DNA from: Microvirga calopogonii
GTDB taxonomy: Bacteria > Pseudomonadota > Alphaproteobacteria > Rhizobiales > Beijerinckiaceae
Assembly (NCBI RefSeq): GCF_003347665.1
Contig: NZ_QDGA01000008.1
Coordinates: 85,565-149,564 of the forward strand
DNA length: 64,000 nt
Direction: 5' to 3'
Shown: piece by piece, positions 19,391-29,345 of the stretch
How positions within the stretch are numbered: the stretch's first letter is position 1
How the letters are laid out: each line of letters opens with the position of its first letter
The notes under the pieces: generated by a model
Told to the model about the DNA's origin: nothing
Seen by the model: the letters and a program-made list of their open reading frames with translations, nothing else
The model's database searches: none
Made by a program: the position numbers and the translations under genes

Positions 19391-19469
19391 CTTCCCACGC
19401 TGCACGAGACGCCATGGGATGATGGCGTTCGATGATCGGTACATCACGGATTTTGGGAAGGATTGCGCT

Positions 19470-19973
19470 ATGGGCCTTTTCTCGAAGGACATCAAGTCTT
19501 TGGATGATCTCTTCATCCACACCCTGCAGGACATCTACTACGCCGAGCAGCAGATCACGAAGGCGCTGCCGGAGATGATCGAGAAGGCGAGCGACCCGCA
19601 GCTGAAGCAGGCGTTCCAGACCCATCTCGGCGAAACCCAGCAGCAGATCCAGATGGTCGAGCAGGTGTTCCGCATGCATGGCCACGACCCGAAGGGCGTG
19701 ACCTGCCCGGCAATCGACGGCATCATCGACGAAGCCCAGGACATTGCCGGCGACATCGACGACCCGCAGGTTCTCGATGCGGCGCTCCTGGCCGCCGCGC
19801 AGGCCGTGGAGCACTACGAGATCACCCGCTACGGCACGCTCGTCGCCTGGGCGAAGCAGCTCGGCCGCGAAGATTGCGCCGGCGTCCTGCATCAGATCCT
19901 GGATCAGGAAAAGTCCACTGACCAGAAGCTCAACCGGATCGCCGAGAGCAAGATCAACACGAAGGCCGCATAG
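19470..19973 (+). CDS. DUF892 (YciF-like) ferritin-like protein
   Basis: A 167-residue four-helix protein of the YciE/YciF family, related to ferritin-like di-iron proteins and commonly stress-induced. Conserved features include FIHTLQDIYYAEQQI, QAFQTHLGETQQQ and AVEHYEITRYG, with Glu/His residues that could bind metal. The ATG at 19470 is preceded by GGGAAGGAT; an upstream in-frame ATG is less well placed. A paralogue is encoded at 32438-32932. A perfect stress promoter precedes it and a terminator follows. Confidence 0.9.
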   Translation: MGLFSKDIKSLDDLFIHTLQDIYYAEQQITKALPEMIEKASDPQLKQAFQTHLGETQQQIQMVEQVFRMHGHDPKGVTCPAIDGIIDEAQDIAGDIDDPQVLDAALLAAAQAVEHYEITRYGTLVAWAKQLGREDCAGVLHQILDQEKSTDQKLNRIAESKINTKAA

Positions 19974-19994
19974 GGCCTTCGTTCGATGAAACGG

Positions 19995-20026
19995 AAATGG
20001 CCTCCGAAAGGGGGCCATTTTTATTT
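19995..20026 (+). terminator. Rho-independent terminator
   Basis: AAATGGCC (19995-20002) pairs with GGCCATTT (20013-20020), followed by TTATTTT. It is 22 nt after the DUF892 stop. Confidence 0.85.
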
Positions 20027-20046
20027 TGGCACTATGATCCCTCGCA

Positions 20047-20136
20047 CGTCATCACCGGCCTCGTGCCGGTGATCTCGATCCGGAAGGCGCCGCGTTTCAA
20101 GCAATCGGGATGGCCGGGACAAGCCCGGCCATGACG
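20047..20136. repeat. Family D palindromic repeat
   Basis: CGTCATCACCGG at the left and CCGGCCATGACG at the right, each with its own inner hairpin (ACCGGC/GCCGGT; GGCCGGG/CCCGGCC). A full second copy is at 43560-43648. Confidence 0.85.
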
Positions 20137-20161
20137 TCGAGAGGTAGCGTCGATCCCGCCT

Positions 20162-20893
20162 CTACTTTACCGGCAACGCATAGGCGCGCAAAAACTCCGC
20201 CAGATCATTCGTGATGTAATCGATCTCCGGCGTCCGGACGGCCTCCTGTTCGAAGCTCTCCCGGAACGGGTCGAAGGTTTTGGGCACGATGAGCGTGGTC
20301 GTCATGCCGAGTTCGTGCGGAACCGTGAGGTTCTTGGCGATATCCTCGAACATGGCCGCGCGTGCCGGCTCCACCCCGTGCTTGTCGAGGAAGACTTCGT
20401 AGGCGCGCCGGTCGGGCTTGGGCACGAAGTTCGAGGCGGCGATGTCGAACACGTCCTCGAAATGGTCGAGGATGCCGATCTTCCTCGCCACGTTCTCCGC
20501 GTGCTTCCGGGAGCCGTTGGTGAGGATGAGCTTGCGGCCCGGCAGCTTCTCGATGGCGTCGCCCAGGCTTTGATTCAATTCGATATCCGTGTGGTCGATA
20601 TCGTGGGCGAAGTCGAGGAAGTCGGCCGGGTCGATGTCGTGTTCCTCGATCAGCGCCCGCAAGGTCGTGCCATGCTTATGATAAAAGTACTTCTGCAGAG
20701 CTTTGGCAGAGAGACCGTCGATGCCGAACAGGTTTGCGACATAAAGCGTGATCCGCTCGTCGACCTGGGGCCAGACCCGCGAGGTGTGCGGATAGAGCGT
20801 ATTGTCCAGGTCGAAGACCCACGTCTCCACATGCGCGAAGGGGCGGGATTCAGCGGACGACAGGTGGTTTTCGGCAGACGGCTTAACGTTCAT
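20162..20893 (-). CDS. HAD-family pyrimidine 5'-nucleotidase
   Basis: A 243-residue haloacid dehalogenase-like phosphatase. Motif I is WVFDLDNTLYP (nucleophile Asp), motif II is LILTNGSRKHAEN, and motif IV is MFEDIAKNL. This is the pyrimidine 5'-nucleotidase (SDT1/PynA-like) subgroup, which dephosphorylates pyrimidine nucleotides. The ATG at 20891-20893 is chosen; the frame upstream is in repeat DNA. It sits downstream of argB on the same strand but two palindromic repeats separate them. Confidence 0.88.
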   Translation of the reverse strand: MNVKPSAENHLSSAESRPFAHVETWVFDLDNTLYPHTSRVWPQVDERITLYVANLFGIDGLSAKALQKYFYHKHGTTLRALIEEHDIDPADFLDFAHDIDHTDIELNQSLGDAIEKLPGRKLILTNGSRKHAENVARKIGILDHFEDVFDIAASNFVPKPDRRAYEVFLDKHGVEPARAAMFEDIAKNLTVPHELGMTTTLIVPKTFDPFRESFEQEAVRTPEIDYITNDLAEFLRAYALPVK

Positions 20894-20981
20894 GGATCCC
20901 AAAGACGACAATGGGGCCGTGCGGCCCCACTGACTAATATATAGGCTCTTTCGACCCATCCGTGAAGGGTGACGCTCTCCA

Positions 20982-21094
20982 GCATCGGACCCAAAAGTGG
21001 ACTTGCACTTTTGGGATTCATCCGATGCTTCGTCTATCAATGAGAGCATCGTTCGGGCCGGAAAACCGGGTCCACTTTTCCGGACGATGCTCTA
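20982..21094. repeat. Pair of family A repeats, the second overlapping the argB stop codon
   Basis: Copy 1 (20982-21028) is GCATCGGACCCAAAAGTGG with TTTTGGGATTCATCCGATGC. Copy 2 (21046-21094) has GGTCCACTTTTCCGGACGATG and ends with CTCTA; CTA at 21092-21094 is the argB stop (TAG on the minus strand). Confidence 0.85.
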
Positions 21095-21997
21095 CCCCCT
21101 CCGGATCAGCGTGCCTGCGCCATGGTCGGTGAACAGCTCCAGCAGGACCGCATGGGACACCTTGCCGTCGAGGATGACCACCGCTTCCACGCCCTTCTCC
21201 AAGGCATAGATGCAGGTCTCGATCTTCGGGATCATGCCGTCCGTGATGGTGCCGTCGGCGATCAGTCGGCGGCAATCCTCGATGGTCATCTCAGGGATAA
21301 GGTTCTTATTCTTGTCGAGAACGCCTGGAACGTCCGTGAGCAGCAGGAGGCGCTTGGCCGTCATGGCGCCGGCGATGGCGCCCGCGAAGGTGTCGGCATT
21401 GACGTTGTAGGTCTGGCCGTCATGCCCGGTCGCGACCGGGGCGAGGACGGGGATCAGCTCGGCCTGGAGAACCTGGTCCAGGACGGCGCGGTTCACATGC
21501 TCCGGCTCGCCGACGAAGCCGAGATCCACCACCTTCTCGATGTTGGAATCGGGATCGACGGCCGTACGGGTCACCTTCCGGGCGGTGACCATGTTGCCGT
21601 CCTTGCCGGAGAGGCCTACCGCCTTGCCGCCCTCGGCGCCGATCCAGCCGACGATCTGCTTGTTGATGGAGCCCGCGAGCACCATCTCGACGACCTCGAC
21701 CGTGGCTTCGTCCGTGACGCGCAGGCCGCCCTTGAACTCGGACTTGATTCCGAGCTTTTCGAGCATCTTGCCGATCTGCGGCCCGCCGCCATGGACGATG
21801 ATCGGCTTGATGCCCGATTGTTCGAGCAGGACCACGTCCTCGGCGAAGTCCTCGGCCGCGGCGCGGTCGCCCATGGCGTGGCCGCCATACTTGATCACCA
21901 CCACCTGCTGGTCATAGCGCTGCATGTGCGGCAGGGCCTGCACGAGCACCTCCGCCTGCACATGAACGTCGGGAAGGGGGATGGACGGATCGGACAT
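21092..21997 (-). CDS. argB: Acetylglutamate kinase
   Basis: ArgB phosphorylates N-acetylglutamate in arginine synthesis. The 301-residue protein has the glycine-rich [11 protein letters not shown], the substrate loop [11 protein letters not shown], and [12 protein letters not shown]. The start at 21995-21997 ([10 protein letters not shown]) is preferred over an in-frame codon 30 nt upstream. Its stop codon is part of the adjoining palindromic element. engB lies about 0.5 kb upstream on the same strand. Confidence 0.96.
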   Translation of the reverse strand: MSDPSIPLPDVHVQAEVLVQALPHMQRYDQQVVVIKYGGHAMGDRAAAEDFAEDVVLLEQSGIKPIIVHGGGPQIGKMLEKLGIKSEFKGGLRVTDEATVEVVEMVLAGSINKQIVGWIGAEGGKAVGLSGKDGNMVTARKVTRTAVDPDSNIEKVVDLGFVGEPEHVNRAVLDQVLQAELIPVLAPVATGHDGQTYNVNADTFAGAIAGAMTAKRLLLLTDVPGVLDKNKNLIPEMTIEDCRRLIADGTITDGMIPKIETCIYALEKGVEAVVILDGKVSHAVLLELFTDHGAGTLIRRG

Positions 21998-22044
21998 GAA
22001 CGGCTCCGGCGCGGGGATCGGGATCAAACGGCCTGCCTTCTAGA

Positions 22045-22090
22045 GCATCGGACCCGAAAGTGGAATGCACTTTTGGGATCCATCCGATGC
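22045..22090. repeat. Family A palindromic repeat
   Basis: GCATCGGACCCGAAAGTGG, then ACTTTTGGGATCCATCCGATGC, preceded by the conserved TAGA edge. A short GCATCG-TC-CGATGC palindrome follows at 22109-22122. Confidence 0.85.
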
Positions 22091-22156
22091 TTCGGCTTGG
22101 AAACTGGCGCATCGTCCGATGCGCTGGCTCAAGAACAGGCGGCTGCAAACAGGAGT

Positions 22157-22525
22157 TCAGGCTCTCAGGCGGAGAAGGGCCGAGATTCCGACCAGGAGCC
22201 AGCCCACCATGAGGAGGATGCCGCCCGTCGGCGCGGCCCTGGGGAAGAGCGCCACCCCGGAGAAGGCGCGGCGAGAAAGGTCGCCGCAGAACAGGATCAG
22301 GCCGAGAACCAGCACATAGCCGGCGATCTGGGCCAGCATGGGGTTCACGGCCCCGGCGCCCAGCAGGGCGACGAGGGCCAGTAGGGCAGGGGCGTGAAAC
22401 AGCAGGAACTGCGCCGCCGTGGCGAGGTTTCCGCCCGTGATGTGAGCTGCGGCCGCCGACAGGCCGACACCGAGAAGGCCCGAGAGCGAGGCCAGGACGA
22501 TCAGGATCCGGGCGGCGAGGTTCAT
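22157..22525 (-). CDS. DUF423 family membrane protein (YgdD-like)
   Basis: A 122-residue protein with four hydrophobic helices and the DUF423 pattern: [43 protein letters not shown]. Function is unknown. Its ATG overlaps the engB stop by 4 nt, so it is translated from the engB transcript. Confidence 0.88.
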   Translation of the reverse strand: MNLAARILIVLASLSGLLGVGLSAAAAHITGGNLATAAQFLLFHAPALLALVALLGAGAVNPMLAQIAGYVLVLGLILFCGDLSRRAFSGVALFPRAAPTGGILLMVGWLLVGISALLRLRA

Positions 22526-23178
22526 CCCGCGCCTCTTTCACTCAGGAGCTTGGCGATCCCGGCGCGCAGCTCGGGGATGCCGAAGCCCGTGCGGCTCGAC
22601 GTCGGCAGGATCTCGGGGAAGGCGGCGGCGCGCTTCTCGATCTTCTGGAGCGTGTCGGCCATGCGCTTGTCGAGCTCGTCCTTCTTCAGCTCATCGGCTT
22701 TCGTCAGGACGATCTGGTAGGAGACGGCGGCCGTGCCGAGGGTCTCGAGAACCGCCTCGTCCACCGGCTTGATGCCGTGGCGGGCGTCGATCAGCACGTA
22801 GACGCGGGCGAGGCTCGCGCGGCCGCGAAGGTAGTCGTGGATCAGTTGAGTCCAGGCCGCGACCTTCTGCTTGTCGACGGCCGCATAGCCGTAGCCGGGC
22901 ATGTCGACCAGGTGGAAGCGGTCGTTGATGTTGAAGAAGTTGAGCTGCTGCGTGCGGCCCGGCGTATGCGACGTGCGGGCAAGCGTGTTGCGCCCGGTCA
23001 ACGCATTCACGAGGCTCGACTTGCCGACATTGGAGCGGCCCGCGAAGGCGATCTCCACCTTGCTCATGGGCGGCAGGTTCTTCAGCGAGTTCGCGGCCCA
23101 GATGAAATCCGCCTCGCCGGCAAAGATCTTGCGGCCGATCTCGAGAAAGGGGTCGGTATCAGGTTCCATATCGGTCAT
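22522..23178 (-). CDS. engB: Ribosome biogenesis GTPase EngB (YihA/YsxC)
   Basis: A 218-residue small GTPase needed for large-subunit assembly. The G motifs are GRSNVGKSS (G1), DMPGYGYA (G3), TKADELK (G4) and SSRTG (G5). Its position between yidC and argB is typical of alphaproteobacteria, although here nudK and a CYTH-CHAD gene intervene. Confidence 0.96.
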   Translation of the reverse strand: MTDMEPDTDPFLEIGRKIFAGEADFIWAANSLKNLPPMSKVEIAFAGRSNVGKSSLVNALTGRNTLARTSHTPGRTQQLNFFNINDRFHLVDMPGYGYAAVDKQKVAAWTQLIHDYLRGRASLARVYVLIDARHGIKPVDEAVLETLGTAAVSYQIVLTKADELKKDELDKRMADTLQKIEKRAAAFPEILPTSSRTGFGIPELRAGIAKLLSERGAG

Positions 23179-23240
23179 GGGGTCCTTATCGGCGCTTGGT
23201 GACCGGAGTTCAAGGCACCTCGCTCAAGCTTTTCCGGCCG

Positions 23241-24803
23241 TCAGGGCGTCGAAGCCCAGAACGGTTCCGCCTTCGTGAGCTTCCTGGAGGCTTTTTCGGC
23301 CTGGGACAGGAGCTTGCGTTCGCGGTTTTTCGTGTCGCCGGCAGCCTTACGGACCCATTTTCGGAAGGGCGGGTCGAGCAGAGTTTTGCCCACTTCGATA
23401 TCGTTTAGCTTGCCCAGCGTGTCCTGCAGGCCTTCGAGAAGGTCCAGCATCGCCTTGCGGCTCTTCCGCGCCGGAATGCCGGGAAACAGGGTGGCGAAGA
23501 ACTCCACGCCGTAGCGCAGCTTCTTGATGCGGATACGAAGCTTGTGGCGGTCTTCCCCGTTCAGGTCGGCCATCCGCTTTGCGCCCTTCCGGATCCTCCG
23601 CCAGCGGAGCGAGAGTTCCTCGGCGGCCAGCGCCCGAGCAGGCAGTTCTCGCGCAGCCCTGGCGGACGGCTTGCTTCGCGTGAGCCACCGACCGGACTCG
23701 ATCCATGTCGCGGCCTTCAGGATCGCCCGCATGAAGCGGGGCCTCGACAGGGTCTTCATGAGCCTTTCGAAGGTTTTTGCCCGCAGCCGTTCGGTTTCCT
23801 CCAGCACCTGCGGGCCCTTGTCCTGGTCGTCGGCCTTCCGCAGCCGCGCGACCAGTACGTCGAGGTCGCGGACCAAGCCGAGTTTCCTGCCCGCCCATCG
23901 AAGCTCGGTCCGGACGGTCTCGCTGTCCCGGTCCCGCAGCATCGGCCTAAACAGCGAGACGGCCGCATTGAGCCGCCTGAACCCGACCCGCATCTGATGC
24001 ACCAGCTCGGGATCATTGCCCCGGCGCAGGAGCGCCTCGTTCCGGATGATCTGGGACAGGCAGGCACGCGCGATCGTCTGGAACGCTTCGGCGCACGAGG
24101 CCTGGGTCGGAATGACGATCCGGCCCGCCTTGACCGGTGCGCCGTCGGCCTGGCCGAGAAGCCGGTAGCCACGCTCTGATTTCGTCACCGGAGAGAGACG
24201 GAGCGGGAGGCTGTCGGCGAGATCGTCGGCCAGCGCGAAAAGGGCGGACGGGCTGCCCTCCTTCAATTCCAGCTCGACCTCGCAGAAATGCTCGGCACCG
24301 GCTTCGGTCGACGTTCTGGCCTCGTCCAGGGCGAGTTCGATCGTGGCGCCGTCGCGTTCGATCTCGAAGGCTTGGCGGTCCGTGTCCACGGTGAAAACAG
24401 GCTTCAGGCCTCGGCGGAGGTCATCCTTGGCCACGAGTGGAGCAAGGGGCGTGCCGGCGGCGGCCGCGAGATCGGGTCCATCGTCGACCGGGGTTTCCCA
24501 TTCGCCCCGGTCGAGGGCGAGCCCCCGCGCCTTGCGTTCCGCCTTGATGGTCTGGGTACGGTGCCCGTCCCGCTGCCGGACCCGGAGGGTCAGTCCGGCC
24601 TTGTGCAGGGCGCAGTCCGGCGAATCGTAATAGACGGCGTGGAGGGCTCCGCCCTGGTCGGGGAGTGCCCGGGCCTGGGCCATCAGGGGATGGCGGAGGA
24701 GCTCGCCCGCGGTATCCGCGGCGAGTTCAAGCTTCAGCTCGATCTCGCTGGTCCTTTCATGGCCCGTCTTGTCCTGCCATCCGGCATTCATGGCCAACCG
24801 CAT
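23241..24803 (-). CDS. CYTH and CHAD domain protein (probable inorganic triphosphatase)
   Basis: A 520-residue fusion. The N-terminal CYTH domain (about residues 18-205) has the signature EIELKLEL and the basic tunnel residues typical of triphosphate tunnel enzymes (TIKAERKARG). The C-terminal CHAD domain (about 225-510) is helical and rich in conserved His/Arg (ELVHQMRVGFRRLNAA, DRHKLRIRIKKLRYG), known to bind polyphosphate. E. coli YgiF has the same architecture and splits inorganic triphosphate. An alternative start is the ATG 12 nt downstream. Confidence 0.92.
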   Translation of the reverse strand: MRLAMNAGWQDKTGHERTSEIELKLELAADTAGELLRHPLMAQARALPDQGGALHAVYYDSPDCALHKAGLTLRVRQRDGHRTQTIKAERKARGLALDRGEWETPVDDGPDLAAAAGTPLAPLVAKDDLRRGLKPVFTVDTDRQAFEIERDGATIELALDEARTSTEAGAEHFCEVELELKEGSPSALFALADDLADSLPLRLSPVTKSERGYRLLGQADGAPVKAGRIVIPTQASCAEAFQTIARACLSQIIRNEALLRRGNDPELVHQMRVGFRRLNAAVSLFRPMLRDRDSETVRTELRWAGRKLGLVRDLDVLVARLRKADDQDKGPQVLEETERLRAKTFERLMKTLSRPRFMRAILKAATWIESGRWLTRSKPSARAARELPARALAAEELSLRWRRIRKGAKRMADLNGEDRHKLRIRIKKLRYGVEFFATLFPGIPARKSRKAMLDLLEGLQDTLGKLNDIEVGKTLLDPPFRKWVRKAAGDTKNRERKLLSQAEKASRKLTKAEPFWASTP

Positions 24804-24986
24804 CTCCGGTTTCTTCTTAGGCCATCATGTAGAGCGATGCCCGACGAAAGCCACGTGGAAGATCTCTGGCAGGGCCTTTCAGACAGCGGCTACCAGAAAT
24901 GTACCACTCTTCTCCAAAACCGGAGGAGTGCATTCGGGCTTTGCGCCGCCATGCTTGGTCGTCGTGACAATGACGAAAGCTCGAAC

Positions 24987-25571
24987 ATGACGGACGCCCC
25001 CATTCTCATCCGCTCGGTCGAGGTCCTCTCCGACGATTGGGCCATCCTCAAGAAATTTACGTTCGACTACCGGCGCCGGGACGGCAGCCTGGAGCGGCAG
25101 GTGCGGCAGACCTATGACCGCGGCCATGGCGCCGTGATCCTGCCCTACGATCCTGAGCGCGGCACGGTGCTGCTCGTCCGGCAGTTCCGGCTGCCCGCCT
25201 ATGTGAGCGGCCACTCGGAGCCCCTGATCGAGGCCTGCGCGGGGCTCCTCGACAAGGATGACCCGGAAACCTGCATCCGCCGCGAGGCGGAGGAGGAGCT
25301 CGGCTACCGGCTGCGCGAGGCCGAGCCCGTCTTCCACGCCTTCATGAGCCCGGGCAGCGTGACCGAGAGACTCATGTTCTTCATCGCCCGATATTCGCCG
25401 GATGACCGCATCGGGCAGGGTGGGGGCGACAGGCATGAGGGGGAGGATATCGAGGTGCTGGAAATGGCGCTCGATGAAGCCCTCGGCATGGTCGATCAGG
25501 GTCGCATAATCGACGGCAAGACCATCATGCTGCTGCAGCACCTGAAGCTGAAAGGGCTTGTGGGAGACTGA
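24987..25571 (+). CDS. nudK: GDP-mannose pyrophosphatase-like NUDIX hydrolase
   Basis: The 194-residue protein resembles E. coli NudK over its length (YDRGHGAVILPYD, VRQFRLPAYV, GQGGGDRHEGEDIEVLE, DGKTIMLLQHL). The NUDIX box begins GLLDKDDPETCIRREAEEEL. NudK hydrolyses GDP-mannose; related family members use ADP-ribose, so the substrate is probable rather than certain. The ATG at 24987 is chosen; another in-frame ATG lies 36 nt upstream. It converges on yidC. Confidence 0.88.
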   Translation: MTDAPILIRSVEVLSDDWAILKKFTFDYRRRDGSLERQVRQTYDRGHGAVILPYDPERGTVLLVRQFRLPAYVSGHSEPLIEACAGLLDKDDPETCIRREAEEELGYRLREAEPVFHAFMSPGSVTERLMFFIARYSPDDRIGQGGGDRHEGEDIEVLEMALDEALGMVDQGRIIDGKTIMLLQHLKLKGLVGD

Positions 25572-25591
25572 GCCTCGTCGAGCGGGCAAAG

Positions 25592-25622
25592 AAAAACCCC
25601 GGGCTCAGCCCGGGGTTCTTTG
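25592..25622. terminator. Bidirectional terminator between nudK and yidC
   Basis: ACCCCGGGC (25596-25604) pairs with GCCCGGGGT (25608-25616) around a 3-nt loop. It is flanked by an A-run at 25592-25596 and TTCTTTG on the other side, so it serves both convergent genes. Confidence 0.88.
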
Positions 25623-25643
25623 TTGGTTTCGATCGGTTGCCGG

Positions 25644-27503
25644 TCAGCCCTTGGCGGGGCTGGCCTTGCGGCTGAAGGTCTTGCGCAGGTTGTCCCAGAG
25701 CTCGATCTTCACGCCGTTGCGGCGCATGATGAAGCCCTGCTGGGTGACCGAGAGGAGGTTGTTCCAGGCCCAGTAGATCACGAGGCCGGCCGGGAACGAG
25801 CCGAGCATGAAGGTGAAGATCACCGGCATCCAGGAGAAGACCTGCTTCTGCACCGGGTCCGGCGGCTCCGGGTTCATCTTCATCTGCAGCCACATGGTGA
25901 AGCCCATGATGATCGGCCAGACGCCGAGCATCAGGAAGTGGCCGATCACCGGCACGGCGCCCGGGTTGTAGGGCAGGAGGCCGAACAGGTTGAAGATCGA
26001 GGTCGGATCGGGTGCCGCGAGGTCGCGGATCCAGCCGAAGAACGGCGCATGGCGCATTTCGATGGTGACGAAGAGCACCTTGTAGAGCGCGAAGAACACC
26101 GGGATCTGGATCAGCACCGGCCAGCAACCGGCGACCGGGTTGATCTTCTCCTTGCGGTAGAGCTCCATCAGCGCCTGCTGCTGCTTCATCTTGTCGTCGG
26201 CATAGCGCTCGCGGATCGAGGCCATCTCCGGCTGCACCGCCTTCATCTTCGCCATGGACCGATAGGACTTGCTGGCGAGCGGGAAGAACAGGCCCTTCAG
26301 GATCACGGTCACGAGGAGGATCGCGATGCCGAAATTGCCGAACAGGCGGAAGAAGAAGTCCAGAACCTTAAAGAGCGGCTTGGTGATGAAGTAGAACCAG
26401 CCCCAATCGATCAGGAGATCGAAGTTCTTGATGTTCAGGGCGCTGTGATAGGCGTCGACGGTCGCGACTTCCTTGGCGCCGGCGAAGAGGCGCTGGGTCA
26501 CTTCCGTGGTGGCGCCGGGCTGGAGCGTCTGGGACGCACCGGCCACGGTTGCCTGGTAGGTGCGATCCGCCGTCTGGCCCTGCTGCGACGTGAAGGAACC
26601 CTGGAAGGGCTGCGTCTGGTCGGGAATGACGGCCGCCGCCCAGTACTTGTCGGTGATGCCGAGGAAGCCGCCGGTAACCGAATCCCAGATCTGGCCGACC
26701 GTGCTGCCGCCCGAGATCGGCTCCTTCTTGTCCAGGTTCGCGTAGGTGACTTCCTGGAGGCCGTTGTCGCCGAGCACGCCGATCATGCCTTCGTGCAGCA
26801 CGTAATAGCCGAGGGTCACGGGTTTTCCGTGGCGGGAGACGAGGCTGTAGGATTGCAGCGTCACGGGAGCCGAGCCCCGGTTCTCGACCGCATCCTTGAC
26901 CGTGAACATGTACTTGTCGTCCACCGAGATCGTGCGGCGGAAGACCAGGCCCTGGTCGTTCTGCCAGGTCAGGGTCACGGGGCTGCCGGGAGTGAGCGAG
27001 GTCTTGTCGGCCGTCCAGACCGTGTTCTGGTTCGGCAGGCTGCCGGCCTGGGTGCCGATCCAGCCGAATTCCGCGTAATACGGGTTCTGGGTGCCGGTGG
27101 GCGACAGGAGCACGATGATCGGGCTCTTGGGGTCCACCGTCTCGCGGTAATGCTTGAGGGACACGTCGTCGACGCGACCGCCGCGCAGGTTGATCGAGCC
27201 GGAGATCGCCGGCGTGTCGATGGTGATGCGCGGCGAGGCGGCAAGCGCCGCCTCACGGGATTGAACGGTCGGGGCCGCCGGAGTGCTCGGGACGGTTCCC
27301 GGCACGGTCGGGGAGGCTCCGCCAGCCTGGCTCGGGCTCGCCGGCGGGTTCGGCGCCGTGGGGTTCACCTGCGTGGATTGCGCCTGCTGGGCGGCCTGCC
27401 GCTGCTTCTCGGCCTGAGGTGCCGCATAAAAGTATTGCCAGCCTAGCAAGATCGCCAGCGATAGCGCGATGGCGACGATGAGGTTTCTGTTGTCTTCACG
27501 CAT
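25644..27503 (-). CDS. yidC: Membrane protein insertase YidC
   Basis: YidC (619 residues) inserts and folds inner-membrane proteins with or without SecYEG. Features: the first membrane helix (residues 8-25), a long periplasmic domain (about 60-370), and a C-terminal set of helices with the conserved [20 protein letters not shown] region and a basic tail ([14 protein letters not shown]). It overlaps rnpA by 8 nt in the standard rpmH-rnpA-yidC order. Confidence 0.97.
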   Translation of the reverse strand: MREDNRNLIVAIALSLAILLGWQYFYAAPQAEKQRQAAQQAQSTQVNPTAPNPPASPSQAGGASPTVPGTVPSTPAAPTVQSREAALAASPRITIDTPAISGSINLRGGRVDDVSLKHYRETVDPKSPIIVLLSPTGTQNPYYAEFGWIGTQAGSLPNQNTVWTADKTSLTPGSPVTLTWQNDQGLVFRRTISVDDKYMFTVKDAVENRGSAPVTLQSYSLVSRHGKPVTLGYYVLHEGMIGVLGDNGLQEVTYANLDKKEPISGGSTVGQIWDSVTGGFLGITDKYWAAAVIPDQTQPFQGSFTSQQGQTADRTYQATVAGASQTLQPGATTEVTQRLFAGAKEVATVDAYHSALNIKNFDLLIDWGWFYFITKPLFKVLDFFFRLFGNFGIAILLVTVILKGLFFPLASKSYRSMAKMKAVQPEMASIRERYADDKMKQQQALMELYRKEKINPVAGCWPVLIQIPVFFALYKVLFVTIEMRHAPFFGWIRDLAAPDPTSIFNLFGLLPYNPGAVPVIGHFLMLGVWPIIMGFTMWLQMKMNPEPPDPVQKQVFSWMPVIFTFMLGSFPAGLVIYWAWNNLLSVTQQGFIMRRNGVKIELWDNLRKTFSRKASPAKG

Positions 27504-27930
27504 GGGAATGTCCGCGACGCTCGCCGTTGGTGGGAGGTGAGGAAGGGGGCCGACGCTCTGCTGGCGGTGCGCTTCTCGGCTTGGTGACCGTCCGCAGCGC
27601 GCGTCTCAGATCGTCGATGAGCAGATCGAAATCGGCGGAGAGGATATCGCGTCGTCCAATGATGACGACGTCCGCATCGATATTCGCGTAATCCTGGACT
27701 GCCGCAGGAATGGCGGCCCGGAGCCGGCGCTTGATCCGGTTGCGTTCGGTGGCATGGCCGACACGCTTCGTGACCGTGAGGCCGAAGCGCAGGCCGAGGC
27801 CGGAGCCCTCGCGCAGCCGAGCCTGAACCGACATCCGCTCGGTATGAAAGCGGCGGCCAGAGGCCGCCGCGACGAAGTCAGGTCTTTTCGTCAGACGCCC
27901 GAGGCTTAGCTCTGCGCGAGGCTCGCGCAT
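27496..27930 (-). CDS. rnpA: Ribonuclease P protein component
   Basis: RnpA (144 residues) is the protein cofactor of RNase P in tRNA 5' processing. It has the family core [20 protein letters not shown] (the RNR motif binds the RNA) and [10 protein letters not shown]. The Pro/Ser/Arg-rich C-terminal tail (about 118-144) is longer than in E. coli. It lies 18 nt after rpmH. The RNase P RNA gene is not in this window. Confidence 0.95.
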   Translation of the reverse strand: MREPRAELSLGRLTKRPDFVAAASGRRFHTERMSVQARLREGSGLGLRFGLTVTKRVGHATERNRIKRRLRAAIPAAVQDYANIDADVVIIGRRDILSADFDLLIDDLRRALRTVTKPRSAPPAERRPPSSPPTNGERRGHSHA

Positions 27931-27948
27931 CGGGCAATCCTAGGCTGC

Positions 27949-28083
27949 TTACGCCGAAAGGCGCTTGCGGCCATGGGCGCGGCGAGCGGCAATGACCTTG
28001 CGGCCACCCTTGGTCGCCATGCGCGCACGGAAGCCGTGGCGGCGCTTGCGAACCAGCTTGCTCGGTTGATACGTCCTCTTCAC
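27949..28083 (-). CDS. rpmH: 50S ribosomal protein L34
   Basis: A 44-residue protein starting at GTG (28081-28083): [17 protein letters not shown] near the N-terminus and HGRKRLSA at the C-terminus, the unmistakable L34 sequence and length. It is first gene of the rpmH-rnpA-yidC operon. Confidence 0.97.
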   Translation of the reverse strand: MKRTYQPSKLVRKRRHGFRARMATKGGRKVIAARRAHGRKRLSA

Positions 28084-28211
28084 GGCACATCTCCGGTCGA
28101 ATGGGGCAGCGGTGCTCGATGGCTCGCGCCCGTCTGGTTAAATGGGGGTTGCCCCCGAAACTGTCTCGAAAAAACGATCAGCGCCCCAGAAGAGCGCTGT
28201 CAGCTTGCGGG

Positions 28212-28240
28212 CTTATGAAGGAACGGAGGGGCAAAGTCAA
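28212..28240 (-). promoter_or_regulatory. Promoter of rpmH operon
   Basis: On the minus strand TTGACT (28240-28235), a 17-bp spacer and CATAAG (28217-28212), about 130 nt ahead of the rpmH GTG. Confidence 0.6.
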
Positions 28241-28363
28241 CGCTGCTCTGGCCCTTATGCGGCAATCGGCCCGGCGATGACGCTTCACGCGCCAAAGTCC
28301 CGGCAAGCCCGTAGGCCCGCGCGCCGCCGGGCGCTAGATAGAGCCTGAAATCAGGGAGAAGTC

Positions 28364-29158
28364 GTGTTCGATCCGCAACGGAACCCCCATAGCCCAAAGG
28401 GAGCGGGCCGTCTCCTGCGCATGCTGCCGCTCGGGCTTCTCGTTCTGGTCGTGGGAGCCGTCTTCGCATCGGGCCTCCACCGATCCTTCACCTTCGAGAC
28501 CTTCATGCACTATCAAGCCTGGCTGCAGGACCATGTCGCCGCCCATCGCCTGGCCATGCTCGGGTTGTTCGGTGCGATCTACGTGGCGGCGGTCACCCTT
28601 TCCCTGCCGGTTTCCGCTCTGCTGACGACCCTCGGCGGCTATCTGTTCGGCTGGGCGGTGGGCGGGCTTGCGGCCTCCGTGGCGGCCACCCTGGGCGCGA
28701 CTGGCCTCTTTCTGATTGCCCGGACGTCCCTGGGAGGACCTCTCCTGCAGGGCGCGGGCTTTCGGATCCAGGCCCTCGCGGCGGGCTTTCGAAGGCAGGC
28801 TTTCTTCTATCTTCTTTCCCTGCGCCTCATTCCCGCAGTGCCTTTCTGGCTGACGAATCTCGCCGCGGCCTTCTTCGGCATGCCCGCGAGAACCTTCGTG
28901 CTGGCGACCCAATTGGGCATCCTGCCGGTATCTTTCGCTTTCGCCTTCGCCGGCTCGGGCCTCGACGAGGCGTTGTCCCTGCACGGGAAACTCCTGGCCG
29001 ATTGCGTGGCGGCCGGTCGAAGCGATTGCACGGTGGACTTCGATCCCCGGAGCCTGTTGACGCCGGAGCTCCTGATCGCTCTAGCTATATTGGGAGTTCT
29101 GGCACTGGTGCCGGTCGCGCTGAAGAACCGGCGCAGGCGCATCGCCGACGAGAGTTGA
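28364..29158 (+). CDS. TVP38/TMEM64 (VTT-domain) membrane protein
   Basis: A 264-residue integral membrane protein starting at GTG 28364 (AGGGAG about 10 nt upstream). The VTT/DedA-like core is visible: LSLPVSALLTTLGGYLFG, then GATGLFLIARTSLG and LRLIPAVPFWLTNLAAAFFG. DedA-superfamily members act in lipid scrambling or transport and membrane homeostasis; the specific role here is unknown. It has a soluble loop (about 195-235) and a final helix with a basic tail. Confidence 0.85.
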   Translation: MFDPQRNPHSPKGAGRLLRMLPLGLLVLVVGAVFASGLHRSFTFETFMHYQAWLQDHVAAHRLAMLGLFGAIYVAAVTLSLPVSALLTTLGGYLFGWAVGGLAASVAATLGATGLFLIARTSLGGPLLQGAGFRIQALAAGFRRQAFFYLLSLRLIPAVPFWLTNLAAAFFGMPARTFVLATQLGILPVSFAFAFAGSGLDEALSLHGKLLADCVAAGRSDCTVDFDPRSLLTPELLIALAILGVLALVPVALKNRRRRIADES

Positions 29159-29345
29159 TGGTCGAGCAGGCAGGAATGAGGGCATCGGACCCGGAGGTGA
29201 ACCACGCTTTCGGGGTTGCTCCATTCCTGTCACCCGTTATTCATCCCCATGTTGGGGGTGGCGGTGGCGTTTCTCGAATCGTCGGCCCACAATTCATGAC
29301 CGCGGCGACCGGCCTTCAGGGTCCGCCGCCTGGAATGAAACGGGA

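Noticed and set aside
27949..28363. Chromosome origin next to rpmH
   Set aside because: I saw no cluster of DnaA boxes or dnaA gene; alphaproteobacterial origins usually lie elsewhere.
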